A DNA stretch of 64,000 nt, from contig NZ_JAVRHN010000004.1 in assembly GCF_031846645.1 (NCBI RefSeq), positions 124,001-188,000 of the forward strand. The letters run 5' to 3'. This DNA comes from Autumnicola psychrophila. GTDB lineage: Bacteria > Bacteroidota > Bacteroidia > Flavobacteriales > Flavobacteriaceae. The translations under genes were made by a program, and so were the position numbers. Positions within the stretch are counted from its first letter, which is position 1. Every line of letters begins with the position of its first letter. This document shows positions 35,916 through 44,333 of the stretch, piece by piece. Below the pieces are notes generated by a model. The model made no database searches. It was not told the DNA's origin and was given only the letters and a program-made list of their open reading frames with translations.

Positions 35916-37037
35916 ATGCCTATTTACATGGACCGTCACGATGTTTCAGCAAAAGTAACTGCAGAAATTGTAGCAGATCTGCATCAAAAAGATTTGAAAA
36001 TACAACACAGGTTTAATTGCAAAGGATTGACCTACTGGTTTGATGATAAAAGGAAAACTGCTTTTTGTTTAATAGAGGCTCCTAATAAAGCTGCTCTTAA
36101 AAAAATGCATGATCATGCTCACGGGGAAGTTCCTAACAGGATTATTGAGGTAGATAATGCTGTTGTAGAATCTTTTTTAGGCCGTATTGAGGATCCTGAG
36201 AAATCTCAAAAAGCAGAGGTAAATATTATTAACGATCCTGCCTTTAGAACCGTTATGGTAGTGGGAATAACACCCGGTTCTCCAGAGTTGATTTTGGATA
36301 AAAACGTAAATTCGAACATTGCCGAACAGCATAATATTATTAGTAGTACAATCAGCTCATTTAATGGGAGACTCGTAAAAAGAAATCAGGATTATCTTCT
36401 CATTTCCTTTATTTCCGTTACAAAAGCTTTTGAATGTGCTCTTAAACTACAATCCTTATTCCAAAAGAGATTCGGTAGAAAGCCTGGTTCTCCCTTTAAA
36501 TTAAAAGTTGGATTGGATGCTGGTTTACCCGTAGAAGATAAAAATGGTTTTTTTGAGGATACCATAGAAACAGCGTTTTCCTATTTTAAAGTGGTAAAAG
36601 GAACAGTAGTCTTATCCGCTGAAGTAAAAGAACTTTATGAAAGCGAAAATTTGAATGTATCTATCCGCTCCGGATCTGTTGTGGCACTCAACCGGTCTGA
36701 TGATAAATTTCTTAAAGAACTCATGAACTTCACCGGCAAAAACTTCAGCAATCCCTCTTTAAATACCAACGATTTTTGCCAGTACCTCGGGTCTAGTAAA
36801 TCCAAATGCTATAGAAAAATTGTTGCGTTAACCGGGAAATCTCCCAATAGTTTTATTAAAAATTACAGACTCAATAAGTCATTGGAGCTTTTAAAAACAA
36901 GAGACTGGAATATTTCTGAAGTTGCCTTTGAAACAGGTTTTAACAGCCTTGCGTACTTCTCAAAATGTTTTCAGGATACTTTCAGAATCCTTCCTTCCCA
37001 GTATATCAAATTCACAAATCAATCATATTCCGGTTAA
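35916..37037 (+). CDS. DUF4242 / cyclase-like / AraC three-domain regulator
   Basis: A 373-residue cytosolic protein with three parts. Residues 1-95 (MPIYMDRHDVSAKVTAE to VVESFLGRIED) match DUF4242, a ferredoxin-like fold whose Streptomyces member SCO4226 binds nickel; the His-rich stretch MHDHAHGE (about 67-74) may bind metal. Residues about 105-250 resemble a class III nucleotide cyclase homology domain (FRTVMVVGI, FNGRLVKRNQDYLLISF, FKLKVGLDAG) but lack the usual metal-binding Asp pair, so it is probably a sensor. Residues about 275-370 are an AraC helix-turn-helix pair. A metal- or ligand-sensing transcription factor is likely; it precedes the cupin and oxidase genes. Confidence 0.8.
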   Translation: MPIYMDRHDVSAKVTAEIVADLHQKDLKIQHRFNCKGLTYWFDDKRKTAFCLIEAPNKAALKKMHDHAHGEVPNRIIEVDNAVVESFLGRIEDPEKSQKAEVNIINDPAFRTVMVVGITPGSPELILDKNVNSNIAEQHNIISSTISSFNGRLVKRNQDYLLISFISVTKAFECALKLQSLFQKRFGRKPGSPFKLKVGLDAGLPVEDKNGFFEDTIETAFSYFKVVKGTVVLSAEVKELYESENLNVSIRSGSVVALNRSDDKFLKELMNFTGKNFSNPSLNTNDFCQYLGSSKSKCYRKIVALTGKSPNSFIKNYRLNKSLELLKTRDWNISEVAFETGFNSLAYFSKCFQDTFRILPSQYIKFTNQSYSG

Positions 37038-37183
37038 CATAAAGTTCGTTCAATTTTTAATTCTTCCGCTTTTTCCCAGGTACTGACCTAATTTTAGCAT
37101 TCTTTGACCCAAAAGTAGACGTCCTGGTTATACTTGCTACCTACCTTTATTAAAAGGAACAATAACTTAAAGAAAGAAAAATC

Positions 37184-37570
37184 ATGAGAGTAGCAAAAGA
37201 AAATATTGAGGTAAAAATGAATATTCCTGGTGCAATCGTTCGTCAAAGAACAGAATTTGGTGACGCGACAGGATTAGGGAAAATTAGCGGAGAATATTTC
37301 AGTTTGTCTGCGGGAGTAGATACCACACCTTTATTTATGGGACTAGAGGCTAACATGTGTCAGTGTCCACACTGGGGGTATGTTTTAAGTGGCCAAATTA
37401 CAACCACTGACTCCGAAGGCCTTCAGGAAACTGTAAATAAAAACGATTTGTTCTTCTGGCCGGCGGGACATAACGTGAAGGTCACTGAAGATGCCGAGAT
37501 CGTGATGTTCAGCCCTCAGCATGAACATACAACAGTTATTAATCACATGATCGAGAAAACCAAAGCCTAA
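37184..37570 (+). CDS. Cupin-fold protein
   Basis: A 128-residue single-domain cupin. The first cupin half includes CQCPHWGYVLSGQITTT and the second FFWPAGHNVKVTEDAEIVMF, giving two possible metal His residues (in PHWGY and PAGH). An HEH cluster follows near residue 113 (SPQHEHTT). No signal peptide. Such small cupins act as dioxygenases, isomerases or ligand-binding proteins. It lies between the three-domain regulator and the flavin oxidase on the same strand, and likely shares their regulation. Substrate unknown. Confidence 0.75.
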   Translation: MRVAKENIEVKMNIPGAIVRQRTEFGDATGLGKISGEYFSLSAGVDTTPLFMGLEANMCQCPHWGYVLSGQITTTDSEGLQETVNKNDLFFWPAGHNVKVTEDAEIVMFSPQHEHTTVINHMIEKTKA

Positions 37571-37658
37571 ATTCCGATTAGTAATATCAGGACGTTTACC
37601 AGTCGACCATTTCCTAAGCTTTGTAAAGACCATCCTTTTACACTTAAATATTAAAATC

Positions 37659-39059
37659 ATGACACCAATAACAGCTTCTAAGAAAAAAACTGATTCATCT
37701 AAAATTAAAGAATTTTCTTCTCAATTAAGAGGCAAAATAATAACTCCGTCAGATGAAGATTATGATAGAACCAGGAAAGTCTATAATGCAATGATAGACA
37801 AGCGTCCGGAATTGTTTGTAATGTGTACCGACGTTGCCGATGTTATTGCCTCAGTTAACTTTGGCCGGGAGAATAAAATAGCGGTAGCCATTAGGGGAGG
37901 CGGCCATAATGGAGGAGGTTTGGGCTTATGTGAAGGCGGCCTTGTTATTGACCTATCAGGAATTAAATTCGTTAGGGTGGACACTTCAGACAATACCGTT
38001 AGAGTTGGTGGCGGAAATCTTTGGGGGGAAGTAGATCACGCCACACACGCCTTTGGGCTTGCCATTCCTGCAGGAATTATTTCTACGACAGGTGTGGGTG
38101 GCTTAACACTTGGTGGAGGTGTTGGTTACCTTTCAAGAAAATACGGACTCACCATCGACAATCTTCTGGAAGCAGACATGGTACTCGCAGATGGTTCTTT
38201 TGTCACTGTAAACAAAAATAATCACAAGGATTTATTCTGGGCTATTCGTGGTGGCGGTGGAAATTTCGGGATAGTTACTTCTTTTAAATTTCAGGCTCAT
38301 GAGCTAAAAACTGTGTTTGGCGGACCTACGTTATGGCCTATTGAAAGAACGGAAGAAATAATGGAATGGTTTGATAGCTTTATACATACAGCGCCTGAAG
38401 ATGTAAATGGTTTTATAGCTACTCTTGTTATTCCCGGACCTCCCTTTCCTGAAGAACTCCATAGCAAACAATTCTGCGGAATTGTTTGGTGCTACACAGG
38501 TGATAGTGAAAAAGCCACGGAAGTTTTTAAACCTATTATGGAAAAGAACCCGATCTTTCAACATTTAGAAAAAATACCTTATCCTGCTATTCAAACTCTA
38601 TTTGATGGTTTGTTTCCTCCAGGTTTACAGTGGTATTGGCGTGCAGATTTCTTTAATGAGCTATGTCCTCCAACACGAGCTCAACATCTAAAATTCGGCT
38701 CACAAATACCAACTCCACTCTCTCAAATGCATCTCTATCCCATAAGTGGGGCAGCAAGTAGAGTTGGAAAAGAAGAAACTCCATGGGCGTATCGGGATGC
38801 CAAATATGCAGGTGTTATTGTGGGTGTAGATAAAGACCCGGCGAATAACAACAAAATAAAACAATGGTGTAAAGAATACTGGGAAGGGCTTCACCCATTT
38901 TCTGCAGGAGGAGCTTATGCAAACTTTATGATGAATGAGGGAGAGGAACGTGTTAAAGCTAGTTACAGGCATAATTATGATCGTTTAACTCAGATAAAAA
39001 AGAGGTATGATCCAGAAAACTTTTTCCGGGTGAACCAAAACATAAAGCCAGCTGGTTAG
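37659..39059 (+). CDS. FAD-linked oxidase, berberine-bridge-like
   Basis: A 466-residue flavoprotein of the vanillyl-alcohol oxidase/PCMH superfamily, BBE-like branch. His83 in AIRGGGHNGGG is the expected covalent FAD anchor. The second anchor Cys of bicovalent enzymes is absent: the loop reads STTGVGGLTLGGG, so attachment is probably monocovalent. The C terminus YDPENFFRVNQNI is the BBE motif. No signal peptide, hence cytosolic. The family oxidises sugars, alkaloids and aromatic alcohols. It follows the cupin gene by 88 bases. Confidence 0.88.
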   Translation: MTPITASKKKTDSSKIKEFSSQLRGKIITPSDEDYDRTRKVYNAMIDKRPELFVMCTDVADVIASVNFGRENKIAVAIRGGGHNGGGLGLCEGGLVIDLSGIKFVRVDTSDNTVRVGGGNLWGEVDHATHAFGLAIPAGIISTTGVGGLTLGGGVGYLSRKYGLTIDNLLEADMVLADGSFVTVNKNNHKDLFWAIRGGGGNFGIVTSFKFQAHELKTVFGGPTLWPIERTEEIMEWFDSFIHTAPEDVNGFIATLVIPGPPFPEELHSKQFCGIVWCYTGDSEKATEVFKPIMEKNPIFQHLEKIPYPAIQTLFDGLFPPGLQWYWRADFFNELCPPTRAQHLKFGSQIPTPLSQMHLYPISGAASRVGKEETPWAYRDAKYAGVIVGVDKDPANNNKIKQWCKEYWEGLHPFSAGGAYANFMMNEGEERVKASYRHNYDRLTQIKKRYDPENFFRVNQNIKPAG

Positions 39060-39113
39060 TAAACCTCTAAAATGTCCAGGATATAGGAATAGACTTCAAC
39101 AGACTGGTGTTGA

Positions 39114-40079
39114 CTAATCCTCATCCACATCCTTCCAATTAAAACTTTCGCTATTTAATAATCTGGTCAGGATAAGCCTACGTTCCCTGGTTCCTTCTGA
39201 ATTATGTACATTTTCCGAATATGATAAATTCTGGAAATCTAAAGGCTTTTTCACCCGGGGAAGACTCTGTGAAAAGTTCTGATCCATATTCTCAAGAAAG
39301 CTAGATAAAGTAGAACGTAAAGGCTCCAGTTCTTCCTGCAAATTTTCTCCTTTCTCAGTATTCAGTAGAATAGTGACTGCTTCATCTAACCGCGCTAGAT
39401 TAAGAGAAAAGCTATCTTTTTTGTCAACCTCGGTATAAAAATGAATAACGGGATATGCGTGGTGATTAATAGAATGCTTACTTATCATGTCCTGTAAGGT
39501 CATGAATTGCTGATAGCTAAAAGAAGAATCGAACGAGCACAATTTCTCTGCTATACGCTGAGGGTTCTTACCCAAACTATAAACACCTTTGGTAAAGCTT
39601 CTTTTATTTACCAAAGCAGAGGAAACAGAGAGAAAATAAGTCATGGAACTGGTAAAGAAAATAAATCCGAAAAACGAAAAACAACTGGTGATCATCTCAA
39701 ATAAAGGGGTGGTTGGTTTAAAATTTCCCATTCCCAAAGTAGAAAGTGTATAGCCGGTAAAATAAAGCCGCTCCCAATTATTGGCCACTCTCCCACTGCT
39801 ATTGGTTAATCCTTCCGGATCTGATGAATACACCAAAAACAACCCGCCCCAAATTAGTAGCAGCCACGAAGTAAGGATCATTAGGTTTACAAACAATCCC
39901 TGGTAACTATAGGCCTTTCTTCCGATAACCTGCACCACAAGTTGGATTATTTGGTTAGAAAAAATAGAGACATTTCTGGAAATAAAACCTGCTCCATTAT
40001 CTGAAAGTGTGGTGAAAAAGAAATCATGAATTACCACTAATAAAATAACGGCTCCACAGACTAATGCTATTGCTGACAT
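39114..40079 (-). CDS. Two-pore-helix type ion channel protein with odd filter
   Basis: A 321-residue membrane protein. Hydrophobic helices lie at about 3-22, 62-84 and 125-150, with a pore loop between the last two. The loop reads YTLSTLGMGNFKP (110-122), aligned with the potassium filter T-V-G-Y-G-D; here it is TLGMGN, so Tyr and Asp are replaced by Met and Asn. The C-terminal 160 residues are soluble and mostly helical. It fits the ion-channel family common in bacteria, yet selectivity is unclear. It converges on the flavin oxidase gene with no visible terminator. Confidence 0.75.
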   Translation of the reverse strand: MSAIALVCGAVILLVVIHDFFFTTLSDNGAGFISRNVSIFSNQIIQLVVQVIGRKAYSYQGLFVNLMILTSWLLLIWGGLFLVYSSDPEGLTNSSGRVANNWERLYFTGYTLSTLGMGNFKPTTPLFEMITSCFSFFGFIFFTSSMTYFLSVSSALVNKRSFTKGVYSLGKNPQRIAEKLCSFDSSFSYQQFMTLQDMISKHSINHHAYPVIHFYTEVDKKDSFSLNLARLDEAVTILLNTEKGENLQEELEPLRSTLSSFLENMDQNFSQSLPRVKKPLDFQNLSYSENVHNSEGTRERRLILTRLLNSESFNWKDVDED

Positions 40080-40186
40080 TTATTTGTGCTTTTATATACA
40101 AAACTTAAGAAGACTTAGCAGGAGAGACAAATTTTTAAGGTTATTATAACCATTCCAGAATCCCGTACTGGCGATATTTTCCTTAA

Positions 40187-40753
40187 TTACACCCTTAGCG
40201 AACCGCGGAAGCCTCTGGCTGCATAATAAGATTCCGCTCCATTATGATAAAGAAAAACATGATTATACCTGCGATCACAGAAGAGCGCACCTCCCAGATC
40301 TCTTATTTTGGCGGGGGTTTTTACCCAGCTGGATGTTTTGGTATCAAAAACCCCCAGATTTTGCAGTTTCTTATATTCTTCCTCAGTTAAAATTTCTATA
40401 CCCATTTCAGCTGCCATATCCAGAGCGCTGTTTTCAGGTTTATATTTTTTCCGTGATTCCAACGCAGCACGGTCATAACAAACACTTCTCCGGCCTTTCG
40501 GACTTTCAGCCGAGCAGTCGAAAAATATATATTCCCCCGATTTTTTATCCCTACCAACAACATCAGGTTCCCCACCAGACTGTTCCATGTGATAAAGTGC
40601 ATTCAGCTTATTATGGTTAATTTCCAGTCTTTCCTCTATTTTGGACCATTCCAGATCTTCATGACGGAGCATGTTTTTCTCAAAACGAGATTTTAAGTTG
40701 TTAATGATTTCTCGTTTTGCTTCTGCTGATAGCGGACTACTATTTTCAATCAT
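40187..40753 (-). CDS. DUF4256 family protein
   Basis: A 188-residue soluble protein of a widespread family without assigned function. Conserved blocks include MEQSGGEPDVVG, FFDCSAESPKGRRSVCYDRAAL and FCDRRYNHVFLYHNGAESYYAARGFRG. The acidic and aromatic residues suggest an enzyme or binding protein, but no catalytic set is known to me. It stands between two gaps, divergent from the NtrB-like kinase and with no operon partner. Confidence 0.8.
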   Translation of the reverse strand: MIENSSPLSAEAKREIINNLKSRFEKNMLRHEDLEWSKIEERLEINHNKLNALYHMEQSGGEPDVVGRDKKSGEYIFFDCSAESPKGRRSVCYDRAALESRKKYKPENSALDMAAEMGIEILTEEEYKKLQNLGVFDTKTSSWVKTPAKIRDLGGALFCDRRYNHVFLYHNGAESYYAARGFRGSLRV

Positions 40754-40862
40754 AACAGGTAATTTGAATAGTTACTTTTAAATGAAAATAAGAAAAATTA
40801 GCAATCTTAAGTTTACAGATTTTCAATTTTATTTTCTTCATTTCTTCTGAAGTTGACTTAAA

Positions 40863-40884
40863 GCTGATAATTGCCATTTTTTGA
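40863..40884 (-). repeat. Dispersed intergenic motif, copy 4
   Basis: Read on the minus strand: TCAAAAAATGGCAATTATCA, one base longer in the A-run and otherwise near consensus. Confidence 0.6.
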
Positions 40885-40998
40885 GATTCATTATTTCTAA
40901 AAGAAAAAAACCAGACAATTATCACATATAGCGGACTTGCGATGCTTCCAAATCAAAAGAATTACAAACTACCAAACCACGAGCTCGAATACCACTAA

Positions 40999-41018
40999 GC
41001 TAATAATTGCCATTTTGA
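40999..41018 (-). repeat. Dispersed intergenic motif, copy 5
   Basis: Minus-strand reading TCAAAATGGCAATTATTAGC; differs from consensus only near the ends. It lies about 135 bases from copy 4. Confidence 0.6.
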
Positions 41019-41285
41019 AGCTTTCAATTGTAAACCGTTCGGCTTATCTTTTAAAAAAAGCTTTTTTAAGCGCTTTTCTTGAATTTGAAATATTAGGATG
41101 CTGAAAGGATAAATGCAACTATTAAAAACAGTTATATAAAAGGATATAATCCTAACGATTATAAAAAAAGAAGTACTAATTTTAAAACGAATAGGATTAA
41201 TAACAACTTTAAAGAATAATAAACTCTATTCATTACTCCACACTCCACAAACCCGGAACTAATACCCACGAACTACAGACCAGAA

Positions 41286-41307
41286 GGTCGATAATTGCCA
41301 TTTTTGA
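41286..41307 (-). repeat. Dispersed intergenic motif, copy 6
   Basis: Minus-strand reading TCAAAAATGGCAATTATCGA followed by CC, shared with copies 1 and 10. It is about 260 bases before the NtrB-like kinase start. Confidence 0.6.
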
Positions 41308-41564
41308 GGCACGATCATAAAATCGGTTTTCAGTTTCGAGTTGTGTGTCCCCGGTTTATAGAACTTACAAAAGCCAAATGATGATTGGTAATAGGCATAA
41401 ACGTATCGTTAATGCAAACTCCTCCGGAAGTGGTTTTAGTCAGGACCTCATTGGTATTTTTTTCTATTCCGAAGTAATATAAGGCTGACCAATACGCATA
41501 AGTTAAAGAATAAAAGTTTCCTATTCCCTGAAGATACTTATATTGCAGCTAAATTTTCAGCAAA

Positions 41565-42662
41565 ATGAAAGCGGGAATTTCTGTAGAACAAAGACTTGAA
41601 GAACGGGTTAAAGAACTTACCTGTCTCTATAACGTTTCTTCCGCCATTAGGAAACACTCTGGTTCTGTAACCTCAACACTTACCGAAATTTGCCAAATTA
41701 CAAAGCAGGCCTGGCTCTATTCTGAAGATGCTGTTGTGGAACTTCAGCTAAAAGATTACAATATTAGCACCGGCGATATCCCTGTCCGCACTGTAACCCA
41801 ACAGAACAATATCATTATTTTTGGAGAGGAATCTGGTGTTCTGATAGTGCATTACAATGCTGAAAAATATACGAAAGCACATTTTCTTGATGAAGAGCAA
41901 AAACTGCTTCACAAGCTTGCCATAGAAATTAGTGAATTTTTTGAAAGACAGGAAACCCAAAAGAAAGAAGAACATCTAAAGAGAATTGCCGAAAGAAATG
42001 ACAGGCTATCTATTTTAGGCGAAATTACTGCAGGAATTGCACACGAACTTAATACGCCTTTAGGAAACATCCTGGGCTTTGCAGAACTTATTGCTTCGAA
42101 TTCCCAGAATCCTCAGATTGAAAAAGATGCTACAAAAATTATAAAATCGGCAATCTTTTCCAGGGAAGTGGTGAAGAAACTTATGTTTTTTGCTTGTGAA
42201 ATGCCACAGGACAAAAAAGCAATCCAGATAAGACCTGTAATCCTTCAGGCACTCGCATTACTGGGTCCAAATTTTGAAAAAGCTAATGTTAATCATAGAT
42301 TTCATATAGATAATCCGGAACTTGAAGCACAGCTGGATTCGATTCAGTTTACGCAGGTTTTATTTAATCTTCTAATCAATGCCATCTACATCTCCCCTCC
42401 AAAAAGCACAATATCAATAACTATTACCAGCAGCGAGAAATTATTCATCTTAGAAATTACTGATGAAGGACCCGGAATTTCTCCAGACCTAAAAGCTAAA
42501 ATCTTTGAACCGTTCTTTACCACAAAACCTATAGGCGAAGGTGCCGGCCTCGGTTTAAGTGTGGTCCACGGAATAATAAAAGGCCACAAGGGGGAAATTG
42601 CAGTTTACGACAATGACGAAGCCGGGGCTATCTTTCAGGTTCAACTACCCTTAAAGTACTAG
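41565..42662 (+). CDS. NtrB-like sensor histidine kinase
   Basis: A 365-residue cytosolic kinase. The N-terminal 130 residues form a GAF-like sensor, beginning with a coiled helix (SVEQRLEERVKELTCLYNV). The phospho-His160 is in EITAGIAHELNTPLGNILG. The HATPase part has the N box (FNLLINAIYIS), DEGPGIS, and GEGAGLGLSVVHGI. No membrane helix. It is four bases upstream of the sigma-54 activator gene, so the two form a two-component pair. The signal is unknown. Confidence 0.93.
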   Translation: MKAGISVEQRLEERVKELTCLYNVSSAIRKHSGSVTSTLTEICQITKQAWLYSEDAVVELQLKDYNISTGDIPVRTVTQQNNIIIFGEESGVLIVHYNAEKYTKAHFLDEEQKLLHKLAIEISEFFERQETQKKEEHLKRIAERNDRLSILGEITAGIAHELNTPLGNILGFAELIASNSQNPQIEKDATKIIKSAIFSREVVKKLMFFACEMPQDKKAIQIRPVILQALALLGPNFEKANVNHRFHIDNPELEAQLDSIQFTQVLFNLLINAIYISPPKSTISITITSSEKLFILEITDEGPGISPDLKAKIFEPFFTTKPIGEGAGLGLSVVHGIIKGHKGEIAVYDNDEAGAIFQVQLPLKY

Positions 42663-42665
42663 AAA

Positions 42666-43982
42666 ATGTCACTTAAGAGAGAAAACATCCTTATTGTTGA
42701 TGATGATTATGATATGCTGGAACTGCTGCAACGCCAGCTTCATGAGCAACGGTATTACTCTTATAAAGCCACCTCTGTAGTTGAAGCAATAACTATTTTA
42801 AAATCCAATTCCATCGATCTGCTGATCACAGATTTGCAAATGCCGGGCATAAACGGAATGGAGCTGGTAAAATATGTTACCGAACATTTTCCCCGGGTGC
42901 CTAAACTTGTAATTACCGGCTATCCTTCTATAGATGGTGCCCTTGGCGCAATAAAATCTGGTGCGCTGGATTACCTGGTCAAGCCTTTTACTGCAGGTGA
43001 ACTTAAACAGGCTGTAGAAAAATCACTTCCTCCCAAAGTTGATAAAGTCAAAACTGAAGCTCCGGATAAGCCAAAAGTCTACGCCGGGATTGTTGGACAG
43101 TCCAAACAAACTGAAGTTCTTATCGATACCATTGAACGGGTAAAAAATAACAGGGCCACTATTTTAATTGAAGGGGAAAGCGGGACAGGGAAAGAACTGG
43201 TTGCCCGTGCTATCCACTATAAAGGTTCGTTTGCTGCAAATCCTTTTATAGCTGTAAATTGTGGCGCAATACCTGAAGATCTTCTGGAAGCAGAACTTTT
43301 CGGTTATAAAAAAGGTGCTTTTACGGGAGCTATTGAAAACCGGATCGGCTTTTTTCAGGCTGCAGAAGGCGGTACTATTTTTCTGGATGAGATAGGAACG
43401 GCTTCCGCCACAGTGCAAACCCGTTTGCTTCGTGTACTCCAGGAGAAAGAAGTACGAATGATAGGGGAGCAAAAATCTCGAAAAATTGAAATCCGCATTA
43501 TCGCCGCAACCAATAGTGATCTTTTAAAGATGGTCGAAAATGGCAATTTTCGGCAGGACCTGTACTACAGGCTAAACGTGGTGAACATTGCCACTCCCCC
43601 ACTACGGGAAAGACCGGAAGATATTCTGCTTATCGCAGAAACTTTCCTGAAGAAGTACGGAATGGAATACAACAAACCCGGAATTGCACTAACTAAAAAA
43701 GCTTCCGAAGTTCTGCAGAGACATCAATGGCCCGGGAATGTACGGGAACTGGAAAACATCATCCAGCGATCAATAATTATGAGTGAAAAAGAAATTGACC
43801 TGGAAGATCTTCCGGATTATTTAAAATATCCCCAACCCGTTTTAGAAAATGTTTTAAAGCCACTTCAACAGGTGGAAAAAGAGCATATTTTAAACGTTTT
43901 ACAGGCAGTAGACAACAACAAAACCCGGGCTGCAGAAATTCTCCAAATCGACAGGAAAACTCTCCGGAACAAACTAAAATAG
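42666..43982 (+). CDS. Sigma-54-dependent response regulator, NtrC family
   Basis: A 438-residue enhancer-binding protein. Receiver domain with phospho-acceptor Asp56; AAA+ domain with Walker A GESGTGKE (170-177), the sigma-54 contact loop GAFTGA (217-222), Walker B (FLDEIG around 239-244) and the arginine-finger region. A Fis-type helix-turn-helix ends the protein (about 405-438, NNKTRAAEILQIDRKTL). Phosphorylation by the adjacent kinase should allow it to activate RpoN promoters. A coding stretch for NGNFR matches the intergenic motif by chance. Confidence 0.95.
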   Translation: MSLKRENILIVDDDYDMLELLQRQLHEQRYYSYKATSVVEAITILKSNSIDLLITDLQMPGINGMELVKYVTEHFPRVPKLVITGYPSIDGALGAIKSGALDYLVKPFTAGELKQAVEKSLPPKVDKVKTEAPDKPKVYAGIVGQSKQTEVLIDTIERVKNNRATILIEGESGTGKELVARAIHYKGSFAANPFIAVNCGAIPEDLLEAELFGYKKGAFTGAIENRIGFFQAAEGGTIFLDEIGTASATVQTRLLRVLQEKEVRMIGEQKSRKIEIRIIAATNSDLLKMVENGNFRQDLYYRLNVVNIATPPLRERPEDILLIAETFLKKYGMEYNKPGIALTKKASEVLQRHQWPGNVRELENIIQRSIIMSEKEIDLEDLPDYLKYPQPVLENVLKPLQQVEKEHILNVLQAVDNNKTRAAEILQIDRKTLRNKLK

Positions 43983-43994
43983 ATGAATTTCTCA

Positions 43995-44013
43995 TCGGGG
44001 CATTCTTCCCCGA
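43995..44013 (+). terminator. Possible terminator after the NtrC-like gene
   Basis: TCGGGG and CCCCGA pair around a 7-base loop, starting 12 bases after the stop codon. The following T-run is short and delayed, so efficiency is uncertain. Confidence 0.45.
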
Positions 44014-44162
44014 CCGGTACTTTTCTCCCCTGCACTTATCTCCTTTTCAAATTTATACACAAAGATAAACAACTAATATTCAGTTTCTTAAACTCCTTGT
44101 TCTTCATTGAATATTCCACGGCATATCATTTGACTTTTAGAGTTTAAAATAAATGACGTCCT

Positions 44163-44327
44163 ATGGAATTAGTAAAAGAGAAAAAATCTTTCACACAAAA
44201 ACAACAACCCATCATGGATCTTCATGTAACCCAGGAGATGCTAAAAGGCCTGTGTTTTAATTGTGACAACAGACGATCCTGCGTCTGGAAGGAAAACAGG
44301 AAATTATACTGTGAACATTTTGAATAG
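44163..44327 (+). CDS. Small cysteine-rich protein
   Basis: A 54-residue frame starting with ATG and ending six bases before the glutamate dehydrogenase gene. The C-terminal half holds four Cys in a C-x2-C-x5-C pattern and one further on (LCFNCDNRRSCVW, then LYCEHFE), plus a terminal His, which looks like a zinc or other metal site. The N-terminal half is polar (VKEKKSFTQKQQP). The spacing suggests co-transcription with the dehydrogenase. Function unknown; the Cys arrangement argues that it is a real gene rather than chance. Confidence 0.65.
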   Translation: MELVKEKKSFTQKQQPIMDLHVTQEMLKGLCFNCDNRRSCVWKENRKLYCEHFE

Positions 44328-44333
44328 AAAACT

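Larger units (their letters stand above)
40754..41564. other. Divergent gap with three copies of the dispersed motif
   Basis: This 811-base gap between divergently transcribed genes is the richest in the dispersed motif: three copies at 40863, 40999 and 41286, all in the same (minus) orientation. No frame looks like a protein. Both neighbouring promoters must lie within it. Confidence 0.6.

Noticed and set aside
40863..41307. The TGGCA core read as a sigma-54 promoter (-24 element), given the sigma-54 activator next door
   Set aside because: No GC doublet occurs at the required distance for the -12 element in any copy.
43534..43549. Motif match inside the sigma-54 activator gene
   Set aside because: It encodes the NGNFR stretch found at this place in the family; coincidence.
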